Shown here one piece after another: positions 1 to 6,186 of a stretch of 15,217 bases of DNA. The number at the start of each line of letters is the position of its first letter. Positions within the stretch are counted from its first letter, which is position 1. The stretch comes from CAZPAV01 sp964584755 (GTDB lineage Bacteria; Actinomycetota; Acidimicrobiia; Spongiisociales; UBA5794), in the NCBI GenBank assembly GCA_964584755.1, contig CAZPAV010000058.1, positions 1 through 15,217 of the forward strand. Direction: 5' to 3'. The notes below the pieces were generated by a model. That model was given only the letters and a program-made list of their open reading frames with translations. It did no database searches and was not told the origin of the DNA. A program made the position numbers and the translations under genes.

Positions 1-113
1 CCCCCCGGCCGATCCTCGGCGGGAGGGCGGGGACGGGCCGGCGAGACGCCGGCGGGTCACGGAGCGCCGACCACCCCTCCGCCGGGCGCCGGTCGCGGGC
101 GGGGACCGGGCGG

Positions 114-767
114 ATGACGACCCTGGGTGCCGCGAATCGCTCAGGCACGACCGGCTCGCGGACCGATGGCCTCCTGATGAGCACCAGCGCGCGCCGGGAT
201 CCGGGCGACCGTCCCCGGCGCCACCCCCTCGTGCCCACGGAGGTCGTTCGGGACGCCCGCCGGGGAGATCACGCCGCCGTCGGGCGTCTCGGGACCGAGG
301 TGTTCCGGCGCGTGCTCGCCTTCTATCGCTACGCCGGACTGGCGGACGCCCAGGCCGAGGACCTCGCGGCGGAGGCGCTCGAGACCGTCATCGCACGCCT
401 GTCACGGCTGCGCGACGCCACCGCCTTCGACTCGTGGGTCTGGGCCATCGCACGCACGAAGCTCCGTGGCTGGATCCGCACCCACCGGCGGCCGATCCGG
501 GTCCAGCCCATGTCCGCCGTCCCCCCGGGACCCGCCGAGCAGGCGATCCTCGGCGAGGAGCATGCGGCCATCCGGGCGGCCCTCCTGCGCCTCGGCCCAC
601 GGGACCGGGAGCTGCTCTGGCTCCGCGAGGTCGAGGGCCTGACCTACGCCGAGATCGGCGGCCGGCTCGGCGCCGCGGTCGGCACGGTCCGGGTGGCGTG
701 TCTCCGGGCGAGACGGCGCCTCGAGCGCGCCTTCGACGAGGTGGGCGGACCCGGTGTCGAGGGGTGA
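114..767 (+). CDS. ECF-type RNA polymerase sigma factor
   Basis: A 217-residue sigma-70-family protein of the short extracytoplasmic-function type, which would direct core RNA polymerase to a small promoter set. Region 2 lies at about residues 50-125, with an acidic QAEDLAAEALETV helix followed by FDSWVWAIARTKLRGWIR. Region 4 is at about 147-207 and contains a helix-turn-helix, LTYAEIGGRLGAAVGTVRVACLRARRRL. Regions 1 and 3 are absent, as expected for ECF factors. The start is uncertain: ATG 114 gives the longest form, while ATG 177 (residue 22) would remove a low-complexity leader, and neither has a convincing ribosome binding site. The stop overlaps the next gene's GTG start by 14 bases, so the sigma factor and TadE/TadG genes look co-transcribed and translationally coupled. 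No anti-sigma gene is visible beside it. Family assignment is secure; its target promoters are unknown. Confidence 0.85.
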   Translation: MTTLGAANRSGTTGSRTDGLLMSTSARRDPGDRPRRHPLVPTEVVRDARRGDHAAVGRLGTEVFRRVLAFYRYAGLADAQAEDLAAEALETVIARLSRLRDATAFDSWVWAIARTKLRGWIRTHRRPIRVQPMSAVPPGPAEQAILGEEHAAIRAALLRLGPRDRELLWLREVEGLTYAEIGGRLGAAVGTVRVACLRARRRLERAFDEVGGPGVEG

Positions 768-1227
768 GCCCCCCCGTCGTCAGCGGGGCGCGGCGCTCGT
801 CGAGCTCGCCGTCGCCGCGCCGCTCGTCCTCCTCCTCCTCTTCGGCACGATCGAGGCGGCGTGGGCCTTCGCCCAGGCCGCAGACGTGCGGCACGGGGTC
901 CGTGAGGGCGCCCGCCTCGCCGCCGTCGACTTCGGCGACGCCGCGGCGATCGCCGAGGAGGTGTGTGACCGCATGGATCTGACGACGGATCCGGCCCGGG
1001 TCGGTGTGCGCTTCTCGGGCTTCGACCCCGCGGCGTCCGGCGCTCGGGGCGATGCGGCCCGCATCACGGTGACGCAGTCGTACGACAGCCTGACCGGGTT
1101 CCTCGATCCCCTCTTCCAGGACCGGTCCATCTCGTCGACCGTGGAGTTCCGGCTCGAGCAACCCCTCTCGGGCACGGCCTCGTGGTGGAACGACACGGAG
1201 ACGTATCGATGCGACCGCTTCGGCTGA
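754..1227 (+). CDS. TadE-like pseudopilin of a Flp/Tad system
   Basis: A 157-residue protein with a short basic N-terminus, then a prepilin-like segment RGAALVELAVAAPLVLLLLFG and a hydrophobic helix (about residues 13-35). A Gly followed by Glu five residues later is the signature of TadE/TadF pseudopilins, which are cleaved by the TadV-type peptidase and act at the envelope in Flp pilus assembly. The remainder is a predicted extracytoplasmic domain with two cysteines. The GTG start at 754 lies inside the sigma-factor gene and its stop lies inside the start of the TadG-like gene, so all three overlap. The other Tad genes (ATPase, TadB/C, secretin, Flp) are not in this window, so they must lie elsewhere or the TadE/G pair does another envelope job. 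The family call rests on the N-terminal motif; the C-terminal domain has no further motif I recognise. Confidence 0.8.
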   Translation: MSRGEPPRRQRGAALVELAVAAPLVLLLLFGTIEAAWAFAQAADVRHGVREGARLAAVDFGDAAAIAEEVCDRMDLTTDPARVGVRFSGFDPAASGARGDAARITVTQSYDSLTGFLDPLFQDRSISSTVEFRLEQPLSGTASWWNDTETYRCDRFG

Positions 1228-2573
1228 GCGGCGCCCCGACGGGGCGGGAGGAGGGGACCATGCTCCTGCTCCTCGCCCTCCTCGTCGTCGTGCTCCTCGC
1301 GTTCTCCGCGGTCGCCGTGGATCTCGGCGCGCTGTTCGTCGCCCGTCGTGACGCCCAGAGCGGTGCCGACCTCGCCGCGCTCTCGGGAGCCCAGGAGACG
1401 GCGGGACGCTCGTCGACGTCGGCCCGAGCCGCGGTCGAGACCGAGGTGCGACGGATCGCGGCGGCGAATCTCGCGACCACCGACGAGGAGTGGGACGCCT
1501 GCACCGATCCCGACCGCCCGGAGCGGTTCACGCTCACCGCCCCCGGGACGGCGTGCGTGTCCTTCACCGACGATCTCGGCGTCGTGCGCGTGCGGGTGCC
1601 GTCGCGGCGGATCACGACGGCCTTCGCCCGCGTCGTCGGGATCGACACCCTCGAGACGAGCGCCGCCGCCGAGGTCACGATCTTCTCGACCGCCGGGGGC
1701 ATCCTGCCCTTCGGCCTTCCCTCGGGCGCGGCGAGCGGAACGGTCGCCTGCCTCAAGACGGGCGCCCAGTCGCTCGACGACTGCGACGGGCCCGAGACGG
1801 GGAGCTTCGGGTTCCTCGACTTCGCCCGGTTCGGCAACCCGTCGATCCCCACCACACGGTCGTGCCGGGGAGGCGACCAGTCGAGCAACATCGCCGAGAA
1901 CATCGCCCACGGCGTCGACCACGACCTCGGGCTCGCCGCCGGCCCGACCGACCTCGAGGACGACCACGACCTCTGCGGCGACAACGTCGCCGGCCTCCCT
2001 ACGAGCACCGACACCGCGACGGGGAACCTGGCACAGGCGCTGGACGACGGCCTGGTCGACGGGATCGACATCTTCCCGGGACGCCTCACCCTCGCCAACC
2101 CCCTCGGCATGACGAGCTGCACGACGAGAGGGCGTGCCTATCAGGGCCGCTGCATCGACGACGCCGGCCTGTGGGAGTACCTCGCTTCGGGGAGTTGCGA
2201 CGGGTACGCCCACACGAAGGAGGGCATGATCGCCTGTCTCGAGCACGGTGATCCGCGATTCACCGCGGACATCGCCGGGTCGCCCCGCTTCGGCTGGGTG
2301 CCCGTCCTGTGGAACGCCGGCTTCCCCGCGGGCAACGCCGACGTCCCGTGGCGCGAGTTCCGGCCCATCTACCTCCAGACCACGCTGGGGAACTGTCGCG
2401 GCGACGGGAGCTGCGGCGTGGTGATCGACCCCGGTGAGCGCTTCGACGTCCAGGGCAACCACGGCGTCGTCGCCATGACGGTCCTGCTCCTCCCCCTCGC
2501 CTCGCTCCCCGACACCGTCGGCGCGGCGCGGCCCGGCGGCGGTCGTCTCCTCGACTTCGCCCTCAGCCGCTGA
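1209..2573 (+). CDS. TadG-like Flp pilus assembly / surface protein
   Basis: A 454-residue protein. Residues 12-60 match the TadE/TadG N-terminal family: a GREEG turn, a hydrophobic segment at about 17-38, then AVDLGALFVARRDAQSGADLAALSGA. This is typical of TadG proteins, which are anchored by the N-terminal helix with the bulk outside the membrane. The external part (about 60-454) is acidic and contains twelve cysteines, an even number that could form disulfides; it resembles no enzyme family I recognise. I chose ATG 1209 over GTG 1182 because a CGGAG ribosome binding site sits 8 bases upstream. It overlaps the end of the TadE-like gene by 19 bases. It is probably the last gene of the sigma-tadE-tadG transcript. 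The role in pilus assembly or surface attachment is inferred from family. Confidence 0.8.
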   Translation: MRPLRLSGAPTGREEGTMLLLLALLVVVLLAFSAVAVDLGALFVARRDAQSGADLAALSGAQETAGRSSTSARAAVETEVRRIAAANLATTDEEWDACTDPDRPERFTLTAPGTACVSFTDDLGVVRVRVPSRRITTAFARVVGIDTLETSAAAEVTIFSTAGGILPFGLPSGAASGTVACLKTGAQSLDDCDGPETGSFGFLDFARFGNPSIPTTRSCRGGDQSSNIAENIAHGVDHDLGLAAGPTDLEDDHDLCGDNVAGLPTSTDTATGNLAQALDDGLVDGIDIFPGRLTLANPLGMTSCTTRGRAYQGRCIDDAGLWEYLASGSCDGYAHTKEGMIACLEHGDPRFTADIAGSPRFGWVPVLWNAGFPAGNADVPWREFRPIYLQTTLGNCRGDGSCGVVIDPGERFDVQGNHGVVAMTVLLLPLASLPDTVGAARPGGGRLLDFALSR

Positions 2574-2583
2574 GCCCGCGGAC

Positions 2584-2601
2584 GCCACCCCCACCGGTGG
2601 C
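2584..2601 (+). terminator. Possible weak hairpin after the TadG-like gene
   Basis: Eleven bases after the TadG-like stop, GCCACC (2584-2589) can pair with GGTGGC (2596-2601) across a 6-base loop, and the inner bases also form the palindrome CCACCGGTGG. There is no U-tract, so this is not a classical intrinsic terminator. It could equally be chance in GC-rich DNA. Confidence 0.2.
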
Positions 2602-2613
2602 CCGTGGATCGAG

Positions 2614-2619
2614 TACCGT
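2614..2619 (+). promoter_or_regulatory. Candidate -10 element (TACCGT) for the 15-residue-repeat gene
   Basis: TACCGT fits the TANNNT pattern seen upstream of several genes here. A GAGGAGG ribosome binding site follows at 2632-2638, so this transcript would be leadered with a short leader of about 17 bases. No clear -35 element is seen. Confidence 0.35.
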
Positions 2620-2642
2620 GAGAGGGGAAGCGAGGAGGAGCG

Positions 2643-3077
2643 ATGCGCCACCCCACCGACGGCACCCCCGCCGCCTCCCGCGACGTGGTGACCGCCGACG
2701 TCGTGACGATCGAGCGGGGCGCCGCCGCCCACGTCGAGGCTGGGAGCGTCTCCATCGAACGGGGGGCCGCCCGCCGGGTCACGGCCGAGACGGTCACGAT
2801 CACCGGTGGGGCCGCCGCGCTCGTCGAGGCGTCGCACGTGGAGCTGGAACGGTGTCCCGTCGCCGTCGTGGCCGCGGAGAGGGTCGAGTGTCACCGGGGC
2901 CCCGTCGGCCTCATGGTGTCCGACACGATCCGGACCGAAGGGTCCCACATCGCGATCCTCCTCGCCGGGAGGATCGAAGGGGAGCCCGAGGTCGCCTTCG
3001 ATGCCCGGCCGGCGGCGGTCGCCGGCGTCGCCTTCGCGCTGACGCTCCTCCTCGTCCGCCGCCTCCTCCGTCGCTGA
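2643..3077 (+). CDS. Unrecognised tail-anchored protein of seven 15-residue repeats
   Basis: A 144-residue protein with no family I can name. Residues 20-122 form seven consecutive units with no insertions: six of 15 residues and a last one of 13. Units begin at residues 20, 35, 50, 65, 80, 95 and 110. The first three follow the pattern V-x-I-E-R-G-A-A-x-x-V-x-A, and later units drift from it. Regular alternation of small, beta-branched and polar residues suggests a beta-solenoid, loosely like bactofilin or hexapeptide folds. A hydrophobic segment at about 123-139, followed by arginines, predicts a C-terminal membrane anchor with the repeats on the cytoplasmic side. The ATG at 2643 has a strong GAGGAGG ribosome binding site 4 bases upstream. 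It is separated from the TadG-like gene by 69 bases and is convergent with the next gene. A scaffold or polymer-forming role is inference only. Confidence 0.75.
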   Translation: MRHPTDGTPAASRDVVTADVVTIERGAAAHVEAGSVSIERGAARRVTAETVTITGGAAALVEASHVELERCPVAVVAAERVECHRGPVGLMVSDTIRTEGSHIAILLAGRIEGEPEVAFDARPAAVAGVAFALTLLLVRRLLRR

Positions 3078-3104
3078 CGCTCGGCGCGCGCCGGTGCCGT
3101 CCGG

Positions 3105-3863
3105 TCACGCGATCCTCGGCAGCCACCGTCCCGGGTCGGTGAGGAACCGGGAGCGAGCCGCCGTCGCGGCCGCCCCGAGCGTCCTCGCCCGAGCCATGGC
3201 GACGTCGTCCACGTGGGGACCGTACGCGATCACCCGGATCCCCGCCGCGGCGAAGCCCGCGATCGCCTCGTCGGCGCCGGAGTGGGTCAGGTCCACGATC
3301 GCCAGCACCGGCCGGGATGCGCGGAGGAGGGCCTCCCCCGCCGCCCGATCGCGGACGACGGCGAGCGCGTACCCTGCCGCCACGACTGCCGGCTCGATGC
3401 GGGAGCGATCGAGGAGATCGACGGTCACGAGGGCGACGATCGGTCGGGATGGCGCCGGCTGCTCCGCTCCCGACGTCACCCGGACGGCCTTGGCGGCACC
3501 CCAGGCGAGGTGCGCCCGCCACGCCTCCTCGCCGAGCTCGGCCGAGGAGCCCGGGGAGAGCCCGTACGGGTCCTCCGGGAGGAGCGCGCGGCGGCCGGCG
3601 TCCCGCTCCGGGCGGGGCACGCCTCGGGCCGCGAGCGCCTCCGTGACCGGCCGCAGGGCACCACGGAACACCTCGAGGGGGCTCCTTCGCTGCTCCGCCC
3701 AGGGGCGGGAGAGGAGGTCGCGGAGCTCCGCGGCCAATCGACGCCGCCCGTCTTCCAGGACGGCGGGAGGAGCCGTGACCTCCAGCTCCGCCAGCCGGGC
3801 CTCCACGTGGGGACGGTAGGCCGCCACGAAGGTGGAGAAGAGCGTTTCAGCGGCAGGTTCCAC
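3105..3863 (-). CDS. Protein with a degenerate response-regulator-like domain
   Basis: A 252-residue protein in two parts. Residues 1-135 are mainly helical and charged and match no family I recognise. Residues 140-250 look like a receiver fold: a beta strand IVALVTVDL, then LAIVDLTHSGADEAI with Asp191 where the phosphorylated aspartate would lie, then IRVIAYGPHVDDVAMARARTLGA. The acidic pair normally at the end of the first strand is absent, and the invariant lysine of strand five is replaced (AATAARSRF), so normal phosphorylation is doubtful. The GTG at 3863 is chosen because TATCCT lies 7 bases upstream, which fits a leaderless transcript, and because the frame further upstream only shadows the opposite gene. 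It diverges from the LppM-type gene with 79 bases between starts. Function is unknown; a pseudo-receiver is an inference. Confidence 0.7.
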   Translation of the reverse strand: MEPAAETLFSTFVAAYRPHVEARLAELEVTAPPAVLEDGRRRLAAELRDLLSRPWAEQRRSPLEVFRGALRPVTEALAARGVPRPERDAGRRALLPEDPYGLSPGSSAELGEEAWRAHLAWGAAKAVRVTSGAEQPAPSRPIVALVTVDLLDRSRIEPAVVAAGYALAVVRDRAAGEALLRASRPVLAIVDLTHSGADEAIAGFAAAGIRVIAYGPHVDDVAMARARTLGAAATAARSRFLTDPGRWLPRIA

Positions 3864-3870
3864 GAGCCGA

Positions 3871-3876
3871 AGGATA
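3871..3876 (-). promoter_or_regulatory. Leaderless -10 element (TATCCT) for the receiver-like gene
   Basis: On the minus strand TATCCT is followed by 7 bases and then the GTG at 3863. This spacing places the transcription start at or next to the start codon, and there is no ribosome binding site. No convincing -35 is seen. Confidence 0.55.
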
Positions 3877-3909
3877 CGGAGGGTCCCGCGGGGACCACGG
3901 GGAACACCG

Positions 3910-3915
3910 TACGAT
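3910..3915 (+). promoter_or_regulatory. Candidate -10 element (TACGAT) for the LppM-type gene
   Basis: TACGAT matches four of six consensus -10 positions and lies 27 bases before the ATG at 3943. A 10-base perfect palindrome, GTGTCGACAC (3916-3925), covers the predicted start site and could be an operator. A GGGGAAG ribosome binding site precedes the ATG. No good -35 element is visible. Confidence 0.45.
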
Positions 3916-3942
3916 GTGTCGACACGAGCGACAGGGGAAGCC

Positions 3943-4767
3943 ATGAAGAAGTTGCTGCTGGTCGTCGCGGGCCTGGCCCTGCTCACCTCCGCCTGCAAGT
4001 TCCAGGTGAACATGCTCGTCGACGTGAACCAGGACGGCAGCGGCGCCATCGCCACGGAGATGGGCATGGACCAGGAGTTCCTCGATCTCATCAAGAGCAA
4101 CGGGGGATCGCCCGACGACATCACCTCCCAGTTCGACACGGACCTGCCCGGTGCGAAGCCGTATCAGCGCGAGGAGGGCGACTTCACCTACTACGGTGTC
4201 CGCAAGGAGTTCGACGACATCACCCAGGCCGGGGAGTTCCTCTCCCGTGGCGGCCCCAACTCCCCCTTCGAGTCCTTCTCGTTGACGATGGACGATCGCG
4301 GCACGCAGCTCGACGCCAAGGTGAAGGTCCCCTCGGATCTCGGCGGCAACAACGAGCTCGGTATCGACCCCTCCCAGCTCGCCGGCGACTTCTTCACGTT
4401 CCGGCTCGTCGCCTCCCTACCGGGGAAGGTCGTCGAGCACGACGCCGACGAGGTCCTCCCCGACGGACGGCTCGTCTGGAATCTCCCCGTCACCGGCGGC
4501 GAGAAGACGATCCACGTCCGGACCGAGTACGGGGGCGGCTCCCTGGGATGGCTGTGGATCCTCCTCGCGATCCTCGTCATCGTCGGGGTCGCGGCGGCGA
4601 TCGTGGCCGTCCTCGTCTCCCGGCGGCGCTCGGTGGACGCCGTGACTGAGGCCTCCTCCGCCTTCACGGCCCCCGCCGGGGACGACGCACCGACGGGTAC
4701 GGAGCCGGCTCCGAGTGCGGACGCCTCCCCCGTGCCGCCGGAGGATGCTGCCGGCGAGGAGGAGTGA
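3943..4767 (+). CDS. LppM-type lipoprotein with C-terminal membrane anchor
   Basis: A 274-residue protein. Residues 1-18 are a lipoprotein signal peptide (MKK, hydrophobic core, LTSAC) with Cys18 as the predicted lipidated residue. Residues 19-198 form an extracytoplasmic beta-rich domain beginning KFQVNMLVDVNQDGSG, in the style of the actinobacterial LppM domain. A membrane helix spans about 202-226 (WLWILLAILVIVGVAAAIVAVLV) and is followed by SRRR and a 45-residue acidic, Pro/Ala-rich cytoplasmic tail. Having both a lipid anchor and a transmembrane helix is the known LppM layout. In M. tuberculosis LppM is linked to phagocytosis, but the family also occurs in non-pathogens, so its role here is unknown. 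The ATG at 3943 is chosen because it begins the signal peptide. Its stop is 3 bases from the convergent CvpA-CAP gene, leaving no room for a terminator. Confidence 0.8.
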   Translation: MKKLLLVVAGLALLTSACKFQVNMLVDVNQDGSGAIATEMGMDQEFLDLIKSNGGSPDDITSQFDTDLPGAKPYQREEGDFTYYGVRKEFDDITQAGEFLSRGGPNSPFESFSLTMDDRGTQLDAKVKVPSDLGGNNELGIDPSQLAGDFFTFRLVASLPGKVVEHDADEVLPDGRLVWNLPVTGGEKTIHVRTEYGGGSLGWLWILLAILVIVGVAAAIVAVLVSRRRSVDAVTEASSAFTAPAGDDAPTGTEPAPSADASPVPPEDAAGEEE

Positions 4768-4770
4768 CGC

Positions 4771-5718
4771 TCACCCCGTGAGGACGATCACCACCATCGT
4801 GCCGTACGGGCCCGCGACCACCCCCACCCCGACCCGACGGTAGGCCGCCCCGAGGACGTCGGCACGATCCGGGGACGAGGCGAGGATGGCGTCCATCGCC
4901 CCGTCGGGCGTGGCGGCGAGCGCCACGCTCTCCGCTCGCACCGTCGCCGGGATCCCGAGGGCATCGAGCCGGGAATCGGCCGGCGCGCCGCCGCCGGAGC
5001 CGTACCGCTCCTCGGCCCGTGCCACGGCCACGACGGCGAGCTCGTCCGACCACGCGACCGTGCCCACGTCGGCCATGGTGCGCTCCCGTTCGAGCCGCTC
5101 CAGGACCGTACGCGCCGCGGCGGCGTCGGGCCTCACCCGCGCCGTGGGGGGCAGCGGGAACACCAAGGGGGTCCGCGTGAGCACGACGGCCCGATCGCCG
5201 ACGAGCCGCTCGATGGCGAGCACGCCCTGCGCCACGTGGTCGCCCCCCACCGTCGCGAGGGCCTCCTGGACCGGACCGTCGGGCCGGGTCAGGGCCGCGG
5301 CGAACCGCGACGTGGCGACCTCGTCCCCCACCGCCGCGGGAAGCGGGAGGACCGCCAGGAGCGTCACGAGCACGGTCCCGAGCACGAGACCGTAGACGAG
5401 CCCGAGCGCGGCGCCGGCGAGTCGATTGAGGAGCGTCAGCCCGGGGAGCCTGCGGATCATCCGATGCGCCAGGTGGGCGGCGACGCCGGCGACGACGGAC
5501 AGCGCCAGGAAGGCGCCGGCGCCGGCGACGAGACGCGCCGTCTCCGCCGAGACGCCGGCGGTACGCGCCACGACGGGTCCGAGCGGGCCGGAGAGCCGCA
5601 GGGCCGCGATCGTCCCGAGCAGGAGCGTGGCGACCTCCAACGCCTCGCGCACCAGTCCGCGCACCCACCCGCGCACCGCCAGGAGGCCCAACCCCGCCCC
5701 CAGGAGCAGGTCGATCAT
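4771..5718 (-). CDS. CvpA-family membrane protein fused to a degenerate CAP domain
   Basis: A 315-residue protein. Residues 1-165 resemble the CvpA (colicin V production) family: about four hydrophobic segments (near 2-17, 28-44, 62-84 and 100-124), with LLNRLAGAALGLVYGLVLGTVL typical of the last helix. Residues 200-315 look like a CAP/SCP (YkwD-type) domain: VLERLERERTMADVGTVAW, then RAESVALAATPDGAMDAILASSP, then AAYRRVGVGVVAGPYGTMVV at the C-terminus. The two histidines common in CAP domains are gone: the usual PGHRA reads PDRAD (283-287) and the HA of the first helix is RA (234-235). The CAP part is predicted to be outside the membrane. A GAGAGG ribosome binding site lies upstream of the ATG. 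The CvpA part is well supported; the CAP call rests on pattern recognition. M. tuberculosis MarP (Rv3671c) is a precedent for a CvpA-like membrane region carrying an external domain. Confidence 0.75.
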   Translation of the reverse strand: MIDLLLGAGLGLLAVRGWVRGLVREALEVATLLLGTIAALRLSGPLGPVVARTAGVSAETARLVAGAGAFLALSVVAGVAAHLAHRMIRRLPGLTLLNRLAGAALGLVYGLVLGTVLVTLLAVLPLPAAVGDEVATSRFAAALTRPDGPVQEALATVGGDHVAQGVLAIERLVGDRAVVLTRTPLVFPLPPTARVRPDAAAARTVLERLERERTMADVGTVAWSDELAVVAVARAEERYGSGGGAPADSRLDALGIPATVRAESVALAATPDGAMDAILASSPDRADVLGAAYRRVGVGVVAGPYGTMVVIVLTG

Positions 5719-5787
5719 CGCCGTCCGCCTCTCGTGGCGACGTCGTGGGCGCGGCGCTCCCGGCGCAGGCTCGCCGGGACCGCCGGC

Positions 5788-6039
5788 TCAGCGGCTCGGC
5801 TCGCCACCGACGCGGTCCGTGACCCGACGGCGACGCCGTCCGCGAATGCGTCGCAGACGCGCGACGACGAGGGGGGCGTGCCGTCGCGCCTCGTCGTCGT
5901 CGGCGAGACGGCGCAGCCGCGCGTAGTAGTGGGCCGAGGTCATCCCGAGATACTCACGAATAGCCCGGTCCTTGGGCCCGGGGTACAGCCACCACGAGCC
6001 CTCGAACTCGAGCACCGCCCGGTCGCGTTCGGAGAGCAT
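5788..6039 (-). CDS. DUF3263 protein, predicted small DNA-binding protein
   Basis: An 83-residue protein matching the actinobacterial DUF3263 family: LSERDRAVLEFEGSWWLYPGPKD (residues 2-24), then AIREYLGMTSAHYYARLRRL and a basic C-terminus RLRRIRGRRRRR. The family is short, is found almost only in Actinomycetota, and its middle resembles a helix-turn-helix; no function is established to my knowledge. The ATG at 6039 is preferred over a longer upstream frame because the family begins here and because TACGCT lies 6 bases upstream, which fits a leaderless transcript. It follows the tRNA-Thr gene on the same strand and precedes the CvpA-CAP gene by 69 bases. A regulatory role is inferred only from the helix-turn-helix look and basic tail. 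Confidence 0.8.
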   Translation of the reverse strand: MLSERDRAVLEFEGSWWLYPGPKDRAIREYLGMTSAHYYARLRRLADDDEARRHAPLVVARLRRIRGRRRRRVTDRVGGEPSR

Positions 6040-6045
6040 GCCGGG

Positions 6046-6051
6046 AGCGTA
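6046..6051 (-). promoter_or_regulatory. Leaderless -10 element (TACGCT) for the DUF3263 gene
   Basis: On the minus strand TACGCT is followed by 6 bases (CCCGGC) and the ATG at 6039. There is no ribosome binding site in between, so a leaderless transcript is likely. Confidence 0.5.
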
Positions 6052-6105
6052 TCGGGCCCGGGCCGCGGAGACGCGGATTTCGCGGGCGGCCGTCCGGCGA
6101 CACCG

Positions 6106-6179
6106 AGCCGGGTACCGGATTCGAACCGGTGACACCGGGTTTACAAGACCCGTGCTCTACCTGCCTGAGCTAACCCGGC
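6106..6179 (-). tRNA. tRNA-Thr (anticodon UGU)
   Basis: A 74-base cloverleaf on the minus strand. The acceptor stem pairs GCCGGGT with ACCCGGC (7 bp). The D-arm is GCTC/GAGC, the anticodon stem is CGGGT/ACCCG around loop CTTGTAA, and the T-arm is ACCGG/CCGGT around TTCGAAT. The anticodon TGT reads the Thr codon ACA. The discriminator base is T and the CCA end is not encoded. It starts 7 bases after the rlmB stop codon on the same strand, so it may be processed from a common transcript. Confidence 0.97.
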
Positions 6180-6186
6180 CGGGGGC

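Noticed and set aside
1..113. Any gene or promoter at the left edge.
   Set aside because: No start with a ribosome binding site, no TANNNT close to the first gene and no RNA fold could be supported in this GC-rich stretch.
780..2948. A 722-codon open frame on the minus strand antisense to the tadE/tadG region.
   Set aside because: It is a GC-rich shadow frame: low-complexity R/G/E/D/V-rich protein, no domain motif, and the plus strand carries clear TadE and TadG signatures.
3213..4649. A 478-codon plus-strand frame across the receiver-like and lipoprotein genes.
   Set aside because: It has shadow composition, and the real lipoprotein frame has a signal peptide, lipobox and ribosome binding site.
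6040..6135. An N-terminal extension of the DUF3263 frame up to 6135.
   Set aside because: It would run into the tRNA-Thr gene, and the family N-terminus and leaderless promoter both support the start at 6039.
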